Shown here: positions 1 to 7,984 of the stretch, piece by piece
Position numbering within the stretch: position 1 is the first letter of the stretch
How the letters are laid out: every line of letters starts with the position of its first letter
Assembly (NCBI GenBank): GCA_959022495.1
Contig: CAUEYX010000032.1
Coordinates: 1 to 33,785, forward strand
DNA length: 33,785 nt
Direction: 5' to 3'
Source: an uncultured Lachnospiraceae bacterium
GTDB taxonomy: Bacteria; Bacillota; Clostridia; Lachnospirales; Lachnospiraceae
Notes under the pieces: model-generated
Told to the model about the DNA's origin: nothing
The model's database searches: none
Seen by the model: the letters and a program-made list of their open reading frames with translations, nothing else
Program-made: the position numbers and the translations under genes

Positions 1-659
1 CTGCCTTTAAGAATTTCCAGCGGATTCCTCCAAGTCACCGAATCCACGCCCCCGTCCTCCCCGAAAGGTACTCCAAATAAGTGCTGTTTTCTGCACGCAT
101 CCAAAGGGAAGTGTCTCCCCGCAGACAAATGCAGGATTTCGAAAGAAGGCGAGGAGGGAACGTAATTGGAGACACCTAGGACTGTACCGGCCGCTGAGCA
201 GGCTGCAGTTCAGGTTGTCTCCAATTTCTTTGTCTTATGGACCCGGTACAGCTCTTTTTCTCCAATTACGCTCCCTCCTCACCCCGTTTTGAAATCCCGC
301 ATATGCCGGGAAGACTCTTCCTGGTCTGCGCAAAATGAGAAAACAGCGGAGCACCTTTTCGAACGCCTTTCTGCGCGGGGGTATGGGGGGCTGAGGCGAC
401 TTCGGAATGGAACGTAGAAAAATAGAAATCCGGTGACATGCGTTGAAATTGGCAGAGAGATTGTTTGAAGCGAAGCTGAGTTGCTCTCTGCCAATTTCTG
501 CTTTTAGCATGTTACCGGATTTCGTTATTTTTCTTGTTCCATGGAGCGGAACCGAAGCCACCCATACCCCCGCGTAGAATATGTCTTCGACACCCCGCTC
601 CGCCGGTTTTCGTCCGATCTGCCGCTGACCATACGAGTCGCCCTCGGCAAATCCAGATT
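1..659 (-). repeat. Long palindromic repeat element, copy A (non-coding, truncated by window start)
   Basis: This is about 650 bp without a credible gene. Two nested palindromes are visible. The larger runs from about 291 to 659: GAAATCCCGCATATGCCGGG (291-310) is roughly complementary to the end at 641-659, and CGCGGGGGTATGGG (374-387) is exactly complementary to 561-574. The second spans about 120-305: 151-172 is complementary to 259-280 with one mismatch, around a loop containing a further GTACCGG/CCGGTAC pair. The terminus GCAAATCCAGATT (647-659) overlaps the apgM stop codon by one base. About 150 bp around the centre (about 400-550) matches copy B with a single mismatch that I can see, and 530-659 matches copy C closely. 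Positions 1-110 resemble, in inverted orientation, part of copy B (about 23965-24020). No transposase is present. It may be a MITE-like element or a family of structured 3' ends. Confidence 0.85.
409..540. repeat. Central long hairpin of repeat copy A
   Basis: The left arm 425-459 pairs with 484-523, for example GAAATCCGGTGACATGC against GCATGTTACCGGATTTC and AAATTGGCAGAGAG against CTCTCTGCCAATTT. A 24-nt loop lies between them at 460-483. Pairing continues outwards through an A/T-rich section (GTAGAAAAATA against TTATTTTTCTTG) to GGAAC/GTTCC at 409 and 540. The stem is symmetrical, so it would fold on either strand. It is long enough to be an RNase III substrate if transcribed; that is an inference. 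Confidence 0.85.
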
Positions 660-1861
660 TATCCCTTTAAGAGATAATCAATCAGCCGATACCCTTCTTC
701 CAGTATCCGCCCGCTTTCTCTCCCTGTTCTCTCGCAGTAAACACTGCATCCTTCTGCTTCTTTTGTGCTGTCGTAGAGCAGATAGGGAACGGGATCGGAT
801 GTATGGGTGCGCACGCTCACTGGCGTGGGATGATCCGGAAGGATCAGCATCCTGAAATCCGTTCCCGCCGCACTGAGGCCATCAGCCACCGGCCCTATCA
901 CCTGGTCATCAATATATTCAATGGCCTTGATCTTATCTTCCGCGCTTCCCTGGTGTCCCATCTCATCCGGCGCCTCAATATGTACGTAAACAAAATCATA
1001 TCCATCTTCTGTAAGCGCCTTTACCGCGGCAGCCGCCTTGCCCGCGTAATTTGTATGAAGCCCGCCGTCCGCGCCCTTCACAGTGATATTGTGCATCCCG
1101 GCGCCAACCGCGATTCCTTTGAGCAGGTCAACCGCGGAAATCATAGCCCCTTTGACTCCATTCTTTTCTTCAAAAGATGTCAGGGCCGGACGTGTCCCCG
1201 CCCCCCAGAACCATGTCGAATTGGCCGGATTTTTTCCTTCACTTTTCCGCTTTACATTAATGGGATGATCTTTCAGAATCTGATAACTTCTGATCATCAT
1301 ATCCCGGAGCACCTCATCCTGCGGCAGGTATTCCCCGATACGTCTTGTCAGAATATCATGGGGCGCAGTCAGGTCAGTCAACTGGCCATCTCTCTGGATC
1401 AGAAGATGCCGGTAGCTGGTTCCCACATAGAAGGTATACCCTTCTTTTGCAAGCCCTTCTTTCAGGGCCTCCACCAGCACAGCCGCCTCTTCCGTGGAGA
1501 TTTCCCCGGAACTATGGTCCAGGATGATACGGTCCTCATACTGCTCCTGATCCTCTGAAAGAGTGACCAGATTGCAACGGAAAGACACATCATTCTCTCC
1601 CATTTCTGCCCCAATGCTGAGAGCCTCCAGCGGGGAACGCCCGGAATAATAGATTTTGGGGTCATAACCGATCACGGACAAATTGGCTGTATCACTTCCC
1701 GGCGCCATCCCCTGAGGCACAGTGCGGACCATTCCAATCTCTGCCTTGGCCGCCAGCCGGTCCATATGTTCCGTCCGCGCGGCTTCCAAGGGAGTTCTTC
1801 CTCCCAGATTTTCCAGCGTTTCATCCGCCATCCCGTCACACAAAATCACGATATACTTCAT
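659..1861 (-). CDS. ApgM-like phosphoglycerate-mutase family protein, proposed homoserine kinase
   Basis: This 400-residue member of the alkaline-phosphatase-like metalloenzyme superfamily has the cofactor-independent phosphoglycerate mutase (archaeal ApgM) layout. The metal-binding start is VILCDGMADE (residues 5-14). The family block GSDTANLSVIGYDP follows at about 55-68, and HIEAPDEMGH and ILPDHPTPVS lie in the C-terminal half. The bacterial branch is described as 'proposed homoserine kinase' (TIGR02535) because it sits in threonine operons of species without classical ThrB. Here the gene follows homoserine dehydrogenase by 47 bp on the same strand, which favours homoserine phosphorylation over glycolysis; this is an inference. 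The start has an AGAGGA ribosome site about 10 nt upstream. The stop codon TAA is fused to the terminus of repeat copy A. Confidence 0.85.
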   Translation of the reverse strand: MKYIVILCDGMADETLENLGGRTPLEAARTEHMDRLAAKAEIGMVRTVPQGMAPGSDTANLSVIGYDPKIYYSGRSPLEALSIGAEMGENDVSFRCNLVTLSEDQEQYEDRIILDHSSGEISTEEAAVLVEALKEGLAKEGYTFYVGTSYRHLLIQRDGQLTDLTAPHDILTRRIGEYLPQDEVLRDMMIRSYQILKDHPINVKRKSEGKNPANSTWFWGAGTRPALTSFEEKNGVKGAMISAVDLLKGIAVGAGMHNITVKGADGGLHTNYAGKAAAAVKALTEDGYDFVYVHIEAPDEMGHQGSAEDKIKAIEYIDDQVIGPVADGLSAAGTDFRMLILPDHPTPVSVRTHTSDPVPYLLYDSTKEAEGCSVYCERTGRESGRILEEGYRLIDYLLKG

Positions 1862-1908
1862 TTTCAGTCCATCCTCTCTGCCGCGTCTGCTTTCTCATTT
1901 CGAATGCT

Positions 1909-3126
1909 CTATTCCTCAATGCGGATCATATGCAGAATCCCCTGCATCTCTTCTGCCTTCTGCGCATACTCACCTTCCGTCATCTCCCGGGTGATAAAAC
2001 CAAATTCGCCTGCCATGCTGTCCACTGTCACGATTTTTTCTGCGCCAAACAGCCTTTCAGCCTCTTCCCGCCGCTCATTTACATCGCCTGCCATGCGGAC
2101 AAAGAACTTTCTGCTTGTGTCCTCAATCGGAAGGAGTTCCAGTTTCTCACTCTTCCACATCGTCATGATATTTCTGTGCAGGTGTTTTGCCCCGTCCACG
2201 ACATCCGCCACAACCGCGCTGGCCGTGGGCAGTTTCCCTGCGCCGCTTCCGTAAAACATGGCGTCACCGAGTACATTCCCGTGGACAAATACAGCGTTGA
2301 ACACATCATCTACGCTGTAGAGGGGATGCCCTTTGCTCAGAAGCGCCGGAGCCACGATCGCGTGCAGATGGCTTCCATGGCGTTTGCTGGACGCCAGCAG
2401 TTTGATGGTCATGCCCATCTCTTTCGCGTACAGCATATCCTCTTTTGTAATTTTTGTGATTCCCTCTGTATAAATGTCCTCAAAATCAACCTGTTTTCCT
2501 GAGATCAATGAAGAAAGAATGGCGATCTTCCGGCATGCGTCAAACCCTTCTACATCTGCTTCCGGGCTGCGCTCCGCATATCCGTTGTCCTGCGCTTCTT
2601 TGAGCACTTCGTCGTAATCCGCGCCCTCGTAGAACATTTTGCTGAGCATATAGTTAGTCGTGCCGTTTAAGATGCCGGTGATCTCCTCAATCCGGTCGGC
2701 TGTCAGACTGGAATTCAGAGCGCGGATAATCGGGATTCCGCCTCCCACACTCGCCTCAAAAAGAAAGTTCAGCTCTCTTTCTCTGGCAATGGAAAGCAGT
2801 TCAGCCCCATGTTTCGCCACAAGCGCCTTATTGGATGTAACCACGCTCTTGCCAGCTTCCAGACACTGCTTTACAAAAGTATAAGCCGGTTCAATCCCTC
2901 CCATAACCTCAACCACAATCTTAATCTCCGGGTCATTGATGATTTCCTGCACATCATGGACAATCTTGTCCTGGATCGGATCTCCGGGGAAATCCCGGAT
3001 ATCCAGCACGTATTTAATATTGATTTCATCTCCTGCCCGCTGATTGATGATATCGCCGTTGGTATTAATGACTTCCACCACGCCTGATCCTACTGTACCA
3101 TATCCCATTACTGCTATATTTACCAT
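1909..3126 (-). CDS. hom: Homoserine dehydrogenase with C-terminal ACT domain
   Basis: The enzyme reduces aspartate semialdehyde to homoserine with NAD(P)H, the branch point to threonine and methionine. The 405-residue protein starts with a Rossmann nucleotide-binding loop, VMGYGTVGSG (6-15). It contains the family block GILNGTTNYMLSKM at about 151-164 and the catalytic-region sequence EADVEGFDACRKIAILSSL at about 190-208. The last 80 or so residues form an ACT domain, normally the site of threonine feedback control. AGGAAGAG lies a few bases before the ATG. It sits 52 bp after prfB and 47 bp before the ThrB-like gene on the same strand, so co-transcription is likely. The length is typical for monofunctional Gram-positive Hom. 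Confidence 0.95.
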   Translation of the reverse strand: MVNIAVMGYGTVGSGVVEVINTNGDIINQRAGDEINIKYVLDIRDFPGDPIQDKIVHDVQEIINDPEIKIVVEVMGGIEPAYTFVKQCLEAGKSVVTSNKALVAKHGAELLSIARERELNFLFEASVGGGIPIIRALNSSLTADRIEEITGILNGTTNYMLSKMFYEGADYDEVLKEAQDNGYAERSPEADVEGFDACRKIAILSSLISGKQVDFEDIYTEGITKITKEDMLYAKEMGMTIKLLASSKRHGSHLHAIVAPALLSKGHPLYSVDDVFNAVFVHGNVLGDAMFYGSGAGKLPTASAVVADVVDGAKHLHRNIMTMWKSEKLELLPIEDTSRKFFVRMAGDVNERREEAERLFGAEKIVTVDSMAGEFGFITREMTEGEYAQKAEEMQGILHMIRIEE

Positions 3127-3178
3127 TGCTCTCTTCCTTTCTGTACTTTCTTTATAGTAGCCGAAACAGGCTCCCGGC

Positions 3179-4298
3179 TTACTGCTCGGGCGCCTGTTGT
3201 GTATCTGCGCTCAGATATGCATTAATAAACGGATCAATATTTCCATCCATAACCCCGTTTACATTGCTGACCTCCGCATTTGTCCTGTGGTCCTTTACAA
3301 GCGTATAAGGCTGCATCACATAGGAGCGGATCTGGTTTCCAAAGTTAATATCTCTCACTTCGCCGCGGATATCTGACATCTTCTCTGCCTGCTCCTGCTG
3401 CTTCATCAGATACAGCTTAGATCTGAGCATCTGCATCGCCTTATCCTTATTCATATGCTGAGAACGCTCATTCTGGCACTGCACCACAATCCCCGTGGGG
3501 AGGTGGGTAATGCGGACCGCGGATGATGTCTTGTTGATATGCTGGCCGCCCGCCCCGCTTGAGCGGTATGTGTCAATCTTCAGTTCATCCTCATTGATCT
3601 CGATATCAATGTCTTCCTCAATGTCCGGAATCACATCACAGGACGCGAATGATGTCTGCCGCTTGCCCGCCGCATTAAAAGGCGAAATACGCACGAGACG
3701 GTGCACCCCCTTCTCCGAGCGGAGATACCCGTAGGCATTCTCCCCCTTCACCTCAAAGGTCACACCCTTGATGCCGGCAACATCTCCCTCCAAATAGTCG
3801 AGGATTTCCACATCATAACCTTTTTTCTCTGCCCAGCGCGTGTACATGCGGTACAGCATGCCTGCCCAGTCGCAGGACTCTGTGCCGCCAGCTCCCGCGT
3901 GGAGCGTCACGATGGCATTGTCCCTGTCATAGGGTCCCGTCAGAAGGGTGCTGATGCGCAGCTCTTCAAATTTCTCTTCAAAGGCACCCAGCTCTTCCTC
4001 GATCTCCCCAACAGTATCCTCATCCGGTTCTTCCACGCTCATCTCAATGAGAAGAAGCATATCCTCATAATCCGAGTACAGCTTCTCAATCTCTTTGACA
4101 GAATCCTGAAGGCCTTTTAATTCCTTCATCACCTGCTGGGACACTTCCGGGTCATCCCAAAATCCCGGTTCCTCCAATCGTTTCTGGAGCTCTTCCACTC
4201 TTAATTTCTTTGACGCCAGGTCAAAGTGAATCCCTCAGATCTTTCAGCGGTTCTTCATAGGCTGTCAGTCTTGACTTTAATTCATCTAATAAAACCAC
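3179..4298 (-). CDS. prfB: Peptide chain release factor 2, requires programmed +1 frameshift
   Basis: RF2 terminates translation at UGA and UAA. The gene lies in two frames. A short first part encodes VVLLDELKSR... up to ...DLRDSL, then an in-frame TGA (4221-4223). The ribosome must slip +1 on CTT TGA C to continue with DLASKKLRVEELQKRL and the rest of the protein, giving about 372 residues, normal for RF2. The peptidyl-hydrolysis motif GGQ is present (SSGAGGQHINKTSS), as is the RF2 anticodon-mimic SPF in VRISPFNAAGKRQ. I chose the GTG start at 4298 because AGAGGTG sits 7 nt upstream and the N-terminus then matches RF2 proteins; the ATG at 4316 has no ribosome site. It follows secA by 89 bp, the usual Firmicutes order. 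Confidence 0.95.
4220..4235 (-). promoter_or_regulatory. prfB: Programmed +1 frameshift site of prfB
   Basis: In gene sense the site reads AGGGATTCACTTTGAC. An internal Shine-Dalgarno-like AGGGA (4235-4231) lies four bases before the slippery CTT (4226-4224), then the in-frame stop TGA and the C that weakens termination. This is the classic RF2 autoregulatory site: low RF2 lets the ribosome pause at UGA and slip forward to make more RF2. Confidence 0.95.
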
Positions 4299-4387
4299 CT
4301 TATTCACCTCTTTCATGATTATATTTCTAACAACCTGCCTCCACGCAGTGCCTGCGCAGGGAGGTTCTGCACGTGATATATTCTCGG

Positions 4388-6967
4388 TTATCCGATCTTC
4401 TTTCTGCCGCAGCACTGTTTGTACTTCTTTCCGCTTCCGCACGGGCACGGATCATTCGGATAGATCTTCTTTTCTTCCCGTTTCTTCGGCGCGCGCACGG
4501 AAGTATCATCCTTGTTCGTGCCGGTCACTTTCGCGACTTCCTCTCTCTCTACCTTCTGTTCCACGCGGATATTAAACAGGGTGCGGATCGTTGTCTCCGC
4601 GATCATGTTCGTCATATCGCCGAACATATTATATCCGGTCATCTTGTACTCAACCAGCGGGTCCCTCTGGCCGTAAGCCTGAAGACCGATTCCCTGGCGG
4701 AGCTGATCCATGTCATCGATATGGTCCATCCATCTCGCATCGATCACCTTCAGAAGAACGACACGCTCGATCTCGCGGATCTGTTCTGCCTCTGGGAACT
4801 CCGCCTCTTTGGCCTCATACGCTTTCACAGCGCGCTCTTTTAAGAGGTGCTTGAGTTCCTTCTGGCGCATGCCCCGGCACTCTTTTGCAGACGGGAGCTC
4901 CATCATGGGGATCACGCTGTGGAGGTTCACATCCAGGCCTTTGATATCCCACTCTTCCGGGTCTGCCTCCGGGGAGGCAAAGCGGTCTGTAATGTTCTCC
5001 ACATATTCGGTAATCATATTATAGATCGTGTCACGCATGCTCTCTCCGTCGAGCACGCGGCGTCTTTCCCCGTAAATAATCTCTCTCTGCTCGTTCATAA
5101 CCTGGTCATACTCAAGCAGATTTTTGCGGATGCCAAAGTTATTGATCTCCAATTTTTTCTGTGCTGTCTCAATCGCGTTGGAAAGCATCTTGTGCTCGAT
5201 CTGTTCTCCGTCTTGTACGCCCAGGGCATTGAACACACCCATGAGGCGCTCTGACCCGAACAGTCTGAGCAGGTCATCCTCCAGGGAAATATAGAACCTG
5301 GACTCACCCGGATCACCCTGACGTCCGGAACGTCCGCGGAGCTGATTATCAATACGTCTCGACTCATGCCGCTCTGTACCGATGATCTTCAGTCCGCCTG
5401 CTGCCCTTGCATCGTCGTCCAGCTTAATATCTGTACCACGCCCTGCCATGTTAGTGGCGATAGTCACCGCCCCGTGAAGTCCGGCATCTGCTACAATTGC
5501 CGCCTCCTGCTCATGGTATTTGGCATTGAGCACGTTGTGTTTGATGCCCTCCTTTTTCAGCATGCCGCTTAAAAGCTCTGACACCTCGATGGTAATGGTG
5601 CCGACAAGAACCGGCTGCCCTGTGGCGTGGGCTCTCTTCACTTCCTCCACAACAGCCCGGTATTTCTCTTTCTTTGTTTTATAGACCGCGTCTTCCAAGT
5701 CCGTCCTCTGGACCGGGACATTGGTCGGGATCTCCACAACATCCATGCCGTAAATATCCCGGAACTCTTTCTCCTCTGTCAGCGCGGTACCTGTCATACC
5801 ACTCTTTTTCTCAAATTTATTAAACAAGTTCTGGAAGGTAATCGTGGCCAGCGTCTTGCTCTCCCTGCGCACCTGTACGTGCTCCTTAGCCTCAATGGCC
5901 TGATGAAGCCCGTCGGAATACCGGCGGCCCGGCATGATACGCCCGGTAAACTCATCCACGATCATAACTTCTCCCTCCGGAGTAACCACATAGTCCTGAT
6001 CCTTGAACATCAGGTTATGCGCTCTGAGCGCAAGGATAATATTGTGCTGGATCTCCAGGTTCTCCGGATCAGCGAGATTATCGATATGGAAGAACTGCTC
6101 TACCTTTTTCACGCCGTCCTCTGTGAGATTGATCGCCTTTTCCTTTTCATTGACAATGAAATCACCGGTCTCCTCAATGTCTTCGCCCATGATGGCATTC
6201 ATCTTGGAGAACTCTCCGCTGGCCTCGCCTCTCTCAAGCTGGCGCGCAAGAATATCGCAGGCCTCATAGAGTTTGGTTGATTTCCCGCTCTGTCCGGATA
6301 TAATGAGAGGTGTTCTCGCCTCGTCGATCAGTACCGAGTCAACCTCATCGATAATGGCAAAATGAAGGCCCCTCTGTACCAGCTGTTCTTTATAAATGAC
6401 CATGTTATCACGCAGATAGTCGAATCCCAGCTCATTGTTGGTCACATAGGTGATGTCGCAGGCGTAAGCCTCACGGCGCTCTTTATTGTCCATGCCGTTT
6501 AAGACAACACCCACTGTCAGCCCGAGAAATTCATGGACCTTCCCCATCCACTCAGCATCACGCTTTGCCAGGTAATCATTGACTGTGACAATGTTCACGC
6601 CCCTGCCTTCCAAAGCATTTAAATACGCCGGAAGTGTTGATACAAGCGTCTTTCCTTCTCCGGTCTTCATCTCCGCGATACGGCCCTGATGGAGAATAAT
6701 GCCGCCGATAAGCTGTACTCTGTAGTGGCGCATCCCCAGGCTTCGGAATGCCGCTTCGCGGACAACGGCGAACGCTTCCGGAAGAATATCATCCAGTGTC
6801 TCCCCCTCGCCCAGACGGTCCTTGAACTCTCTTGTCTTTCCCCTGAGTTCTTCATCAGACAGCGCTTTCATTTCTGACTCCATCGCCTCGATCCTGTCCA
6901 CGATGGGATAGATCCGCTTCAATTCATTCTGGCTGTGGGTTCCAAAAATTTTCTCTATAATACCCAT
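4388..6967 (-). CDS. secA: Preprotein translocase ATPase SecA
   Basis: SecA is the motor that pushes unfolded preproteins through SecYEG. The 859-residue protein has Walker A MKTGEGKTL near residue 100, the DEAD-type box AIIDEVDSVLIDEARTPL near 205-222, the ATNMAGRGTDI helicase motif, and QLRGRSGRQGDPG. The extreme C-terminus is the zinc-binding SecB/ribosome-contact motif CPCGSGKKYKQCC. The start at ATG 6967 gives the conserved MGIIEKIFGTHSQNELKRI. An AAGGAG lies 13 nt before it, somewhat far, and an in-frame TTG at 6976 lies 4 nt after that site, so the first three residues are uncertain. It is first gene of the probable secA-prfB-hom-apgM unit, with its own promoter. Confidence 0.97.
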   Translation of the reverse strand: MGIIEKIFGTHSQNELKRIYPIVDRIEAMESEMKALSDEELRGKTREFKDRLGEGETLDDILPEAFAVVREAAFRSLGMRHYRVQLIGGIILHQGRIAEMKTGEGKTLVSTLPAYLNALEGRGVNIVTVNDYLAKRDAEWMGKVHEFLGLTVGVVLNGMDNKERREAYACDITYVTNNELGFDYLRDNMVIYKEQLVQRGLHFAIIDEVDSVLIDEARTPLIISGQSGKSTKLYEACDILARQLERGEASGEFSKMNAIMGEDIEETGDFIVNEKEKAINLTEDGVKKVEQFFHIDNLADPENLEIQHNIILALRAHNLMFKDQDYVVTPEGEVMIVDEFTGRIMPGRRYSDGLHQAIEAKEHVQVRRESKTLATITFQNLFNKFEKKSGMTGTALTEEKEFRDIYGMDVVEIPTNVPVQRTDLEDAVYKTKKEKYRAVVEEVKRAHATGQPVLVGTITIEVSELLSGMLKKEGIKHNVLNAKYHEQEAAIVADAGLHGAVTIATNMAGRGTDIKLDDDARAAGGLKIIGTERHESRRIDNQLRGRSGRQGDPGESRFYISLEDDLLRLFGSERLMGVFNALGVQDGEQIEHKMLSNAIETAQKKLEINNFGIRKNLLEYDQVMNEQREIIYGERRRVLDGESMRDTIYNMITEYVENITDRFASPEADPEEWDIKGLDVNLHSVIPMMELPSAKECRGMRQKELKHLLKERAVKAYEAKEAEFPEAEQIREIERVVLLKVIDARWMDHIDDMDQLRQGIGLQAYGQRDPLVEYKMTGYNMFGDMTNMIAETTIRTLFNIRVEQKVEREEVAKVTGTNKDDTSVRAPKKREEKKIYPNDPCPCGSGKKYKQCCGRKKIG

Positions 6968-7033
6968 ATTCCGCAATTAACTCCTTGTATAAATCTAGCG
7001 CCGGGACGATTCTCCGACGCCGCTCCGTTTTTC

Positions 7034-7062
7034 ATTCTAACACTAACTGATGGGTAATTCAA
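7034..7062 (-). promoter_or_regulatory. Probable SigA-type promoter of secA
   Basis: On the minus strand TTGAAT (7062-7057) and TAGAAT (7039-7034) are 17 bp apart. They lie about 70 nt upstream of the secA start, in the gap after hisA. Confidence 0.7.
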
Positions 7063-7086
7063 CCAATTCATAAATCGTTAACAAAA

Positions 7087-7854
7087 TCAAAGCATTCTCA
7101 CTGTCTCATAGGGAATATCCCCGCCGAAAAGATCCAGAGCGCTCCCGATCGTAAAATCCAGCCGGCCCCCGCTTATTTCGCGGAACCGTTCCAGGTCCCC
7201 GAGACTTCCAATGCCCCCTGCATACGTAATCGGAATGCCGTCCCATTCTCCAAGCATATGTACGAGCTCTTCCTCCATTCCCGAACGTTTTCCCTCCACG
7301 TCCACCCCATGGATCAAGAACTCTCCGCAGTATCCGGCAAGGGCTGACAAGGTGTCCTTGTCCATCCGCACTTCCGTAAACTTCTGCCACCGGTCCGTCA
7401 CAACATAGTATGCCCCATCCTTTTTTCTGCAGCTTAAATCAAGGACGATATTCTCCTTTCCAGTTTCGGATACCAGCTTCTCCATGTTTTCCCTGTGAAA
7501 ATGCCCGTTCCGGAACACATAAGATGTCACAATCACCCGGGCCGCCCCGGCCTGCAGGTATTCCGCCGCATTCTCAGCCGTAATCCCGCCGCCGATCTGC
7601 ATCCCCCCCGGATAAGCGGCAAGGGCCGACAGCGCCTGGCGCCTCGTGGCCTCATAATATTCGGAGCCGGCAGGGTTCAGCAGAATGATGTGCCCGCCCG
7701 TAAGACCGTCCTTTTTATATAACTGCGCATAATAATCCGCGCCTTTTTCTGATGAAAAATTGGTCCGCGCACTGTCCCCCTTATCCCGGAGGCTGCCCCC
7801 CACAATCTGCTTCACCTTTCCGTTATGTATGTCAATACAAGGTCTAAACCGCAT
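7087..7854 (-). CDS. hisA: Phosphoribosylformimino-AICAR ribotide isomerase, eukaryote-type HisA (HIS6-like)
   Basis: The enzyme isomerises ProFAR to PRFAR, the fourth step of histidine synthesis. The 255-residue (beta/alpha)8 protein matches yeast His6 block by block as I recall that sequence: CIDIHNGKVKQIVGG (6-20), the YYAQLYKKD region, QIGGGI, VIVTS, VLDLSCRK (137-144), EFLIHGVDVEG, YAGGIGS and GSALDLFGG. The acid/base aspartates are expected at D8 and D139. This is the TIGR02129 'eukaryotic type', distinct from standard bacterial HisA. AAAGGAGAG precedes the ATG by 6 nt. No other his gene is in the window, so it is an orphan here; whether the genome has a his operon lacking hisA cannot be seen. 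Confidence 0.9.
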   Translation of the reverse strand: MRFRPCIDIHNGKVKQIVGGSLRDKGDSARTNFSSEKGADYYAQLYKKDGLTGGHIILLNPAGSEYYEATRRQALSALAAYPGGMQIGGGITAENAAEYLQAGAARVIVTSYVFRNGHFHRENMEKLVSETGKENIVLDLSCRKKDGAYYVVTDRWQKFTEVRMDKDTLSALAGYCGEFLIHGVDVEGKRSGMEEELVHMLGEWDGIPITYAGGIGSLGDLERFREISGGRLDFTIGSALDLFGGDIPYETVRML

Positions 7855-7892
7855 CTTTCTCTCTCCTTTACTAATTCCCTGGCCGTCTTGTT

Positions 7893-7943
7893 CAAGAAAA
7901 CTGCCGCAGGGACGCGGGAGTCCTCCCCCGCACTGCGGCAGTT
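7893..7943 (-). terminator. Rho-independent terminator after the lipoprotein gene
   Basis: AACTGCCGCAG (7899-7909) pairs with CTGCGGCAGTT (7933-7943), with further GC pairing inside. On the minus strand the stem is followed by TTTTCTT. It lies between the lipoprotein gene and hisA, so hisA needs its own promoter downstream of the stem or depends on read-through. Confidence 0.8.
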
Positions 7944-7984
7944 GATTATCATGTCCGAACGTCTCTTATAATCCTCCGGCATCC

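Noticed and set aside
166..417. An 83-codon frame in copy A
   Set aside because: It runs through the second palindrome, has no start signals, and the matching region of copy B does not preserve it.
235..561. An open frame of about 108 codons in copy A, with a similar one at 24176-24526 in copy B
   Set aside because: It lies wholly in the palindromic repeat, both strands are open, it has no ribosome site, and the similarity between copies is explained by DNA identity.
4317..4380. Hairpin between secA and prfB as a terminator or attenuator
   Set aside because: The pairing is interrupted and no T tract follows; the gap is probably transcribed through.
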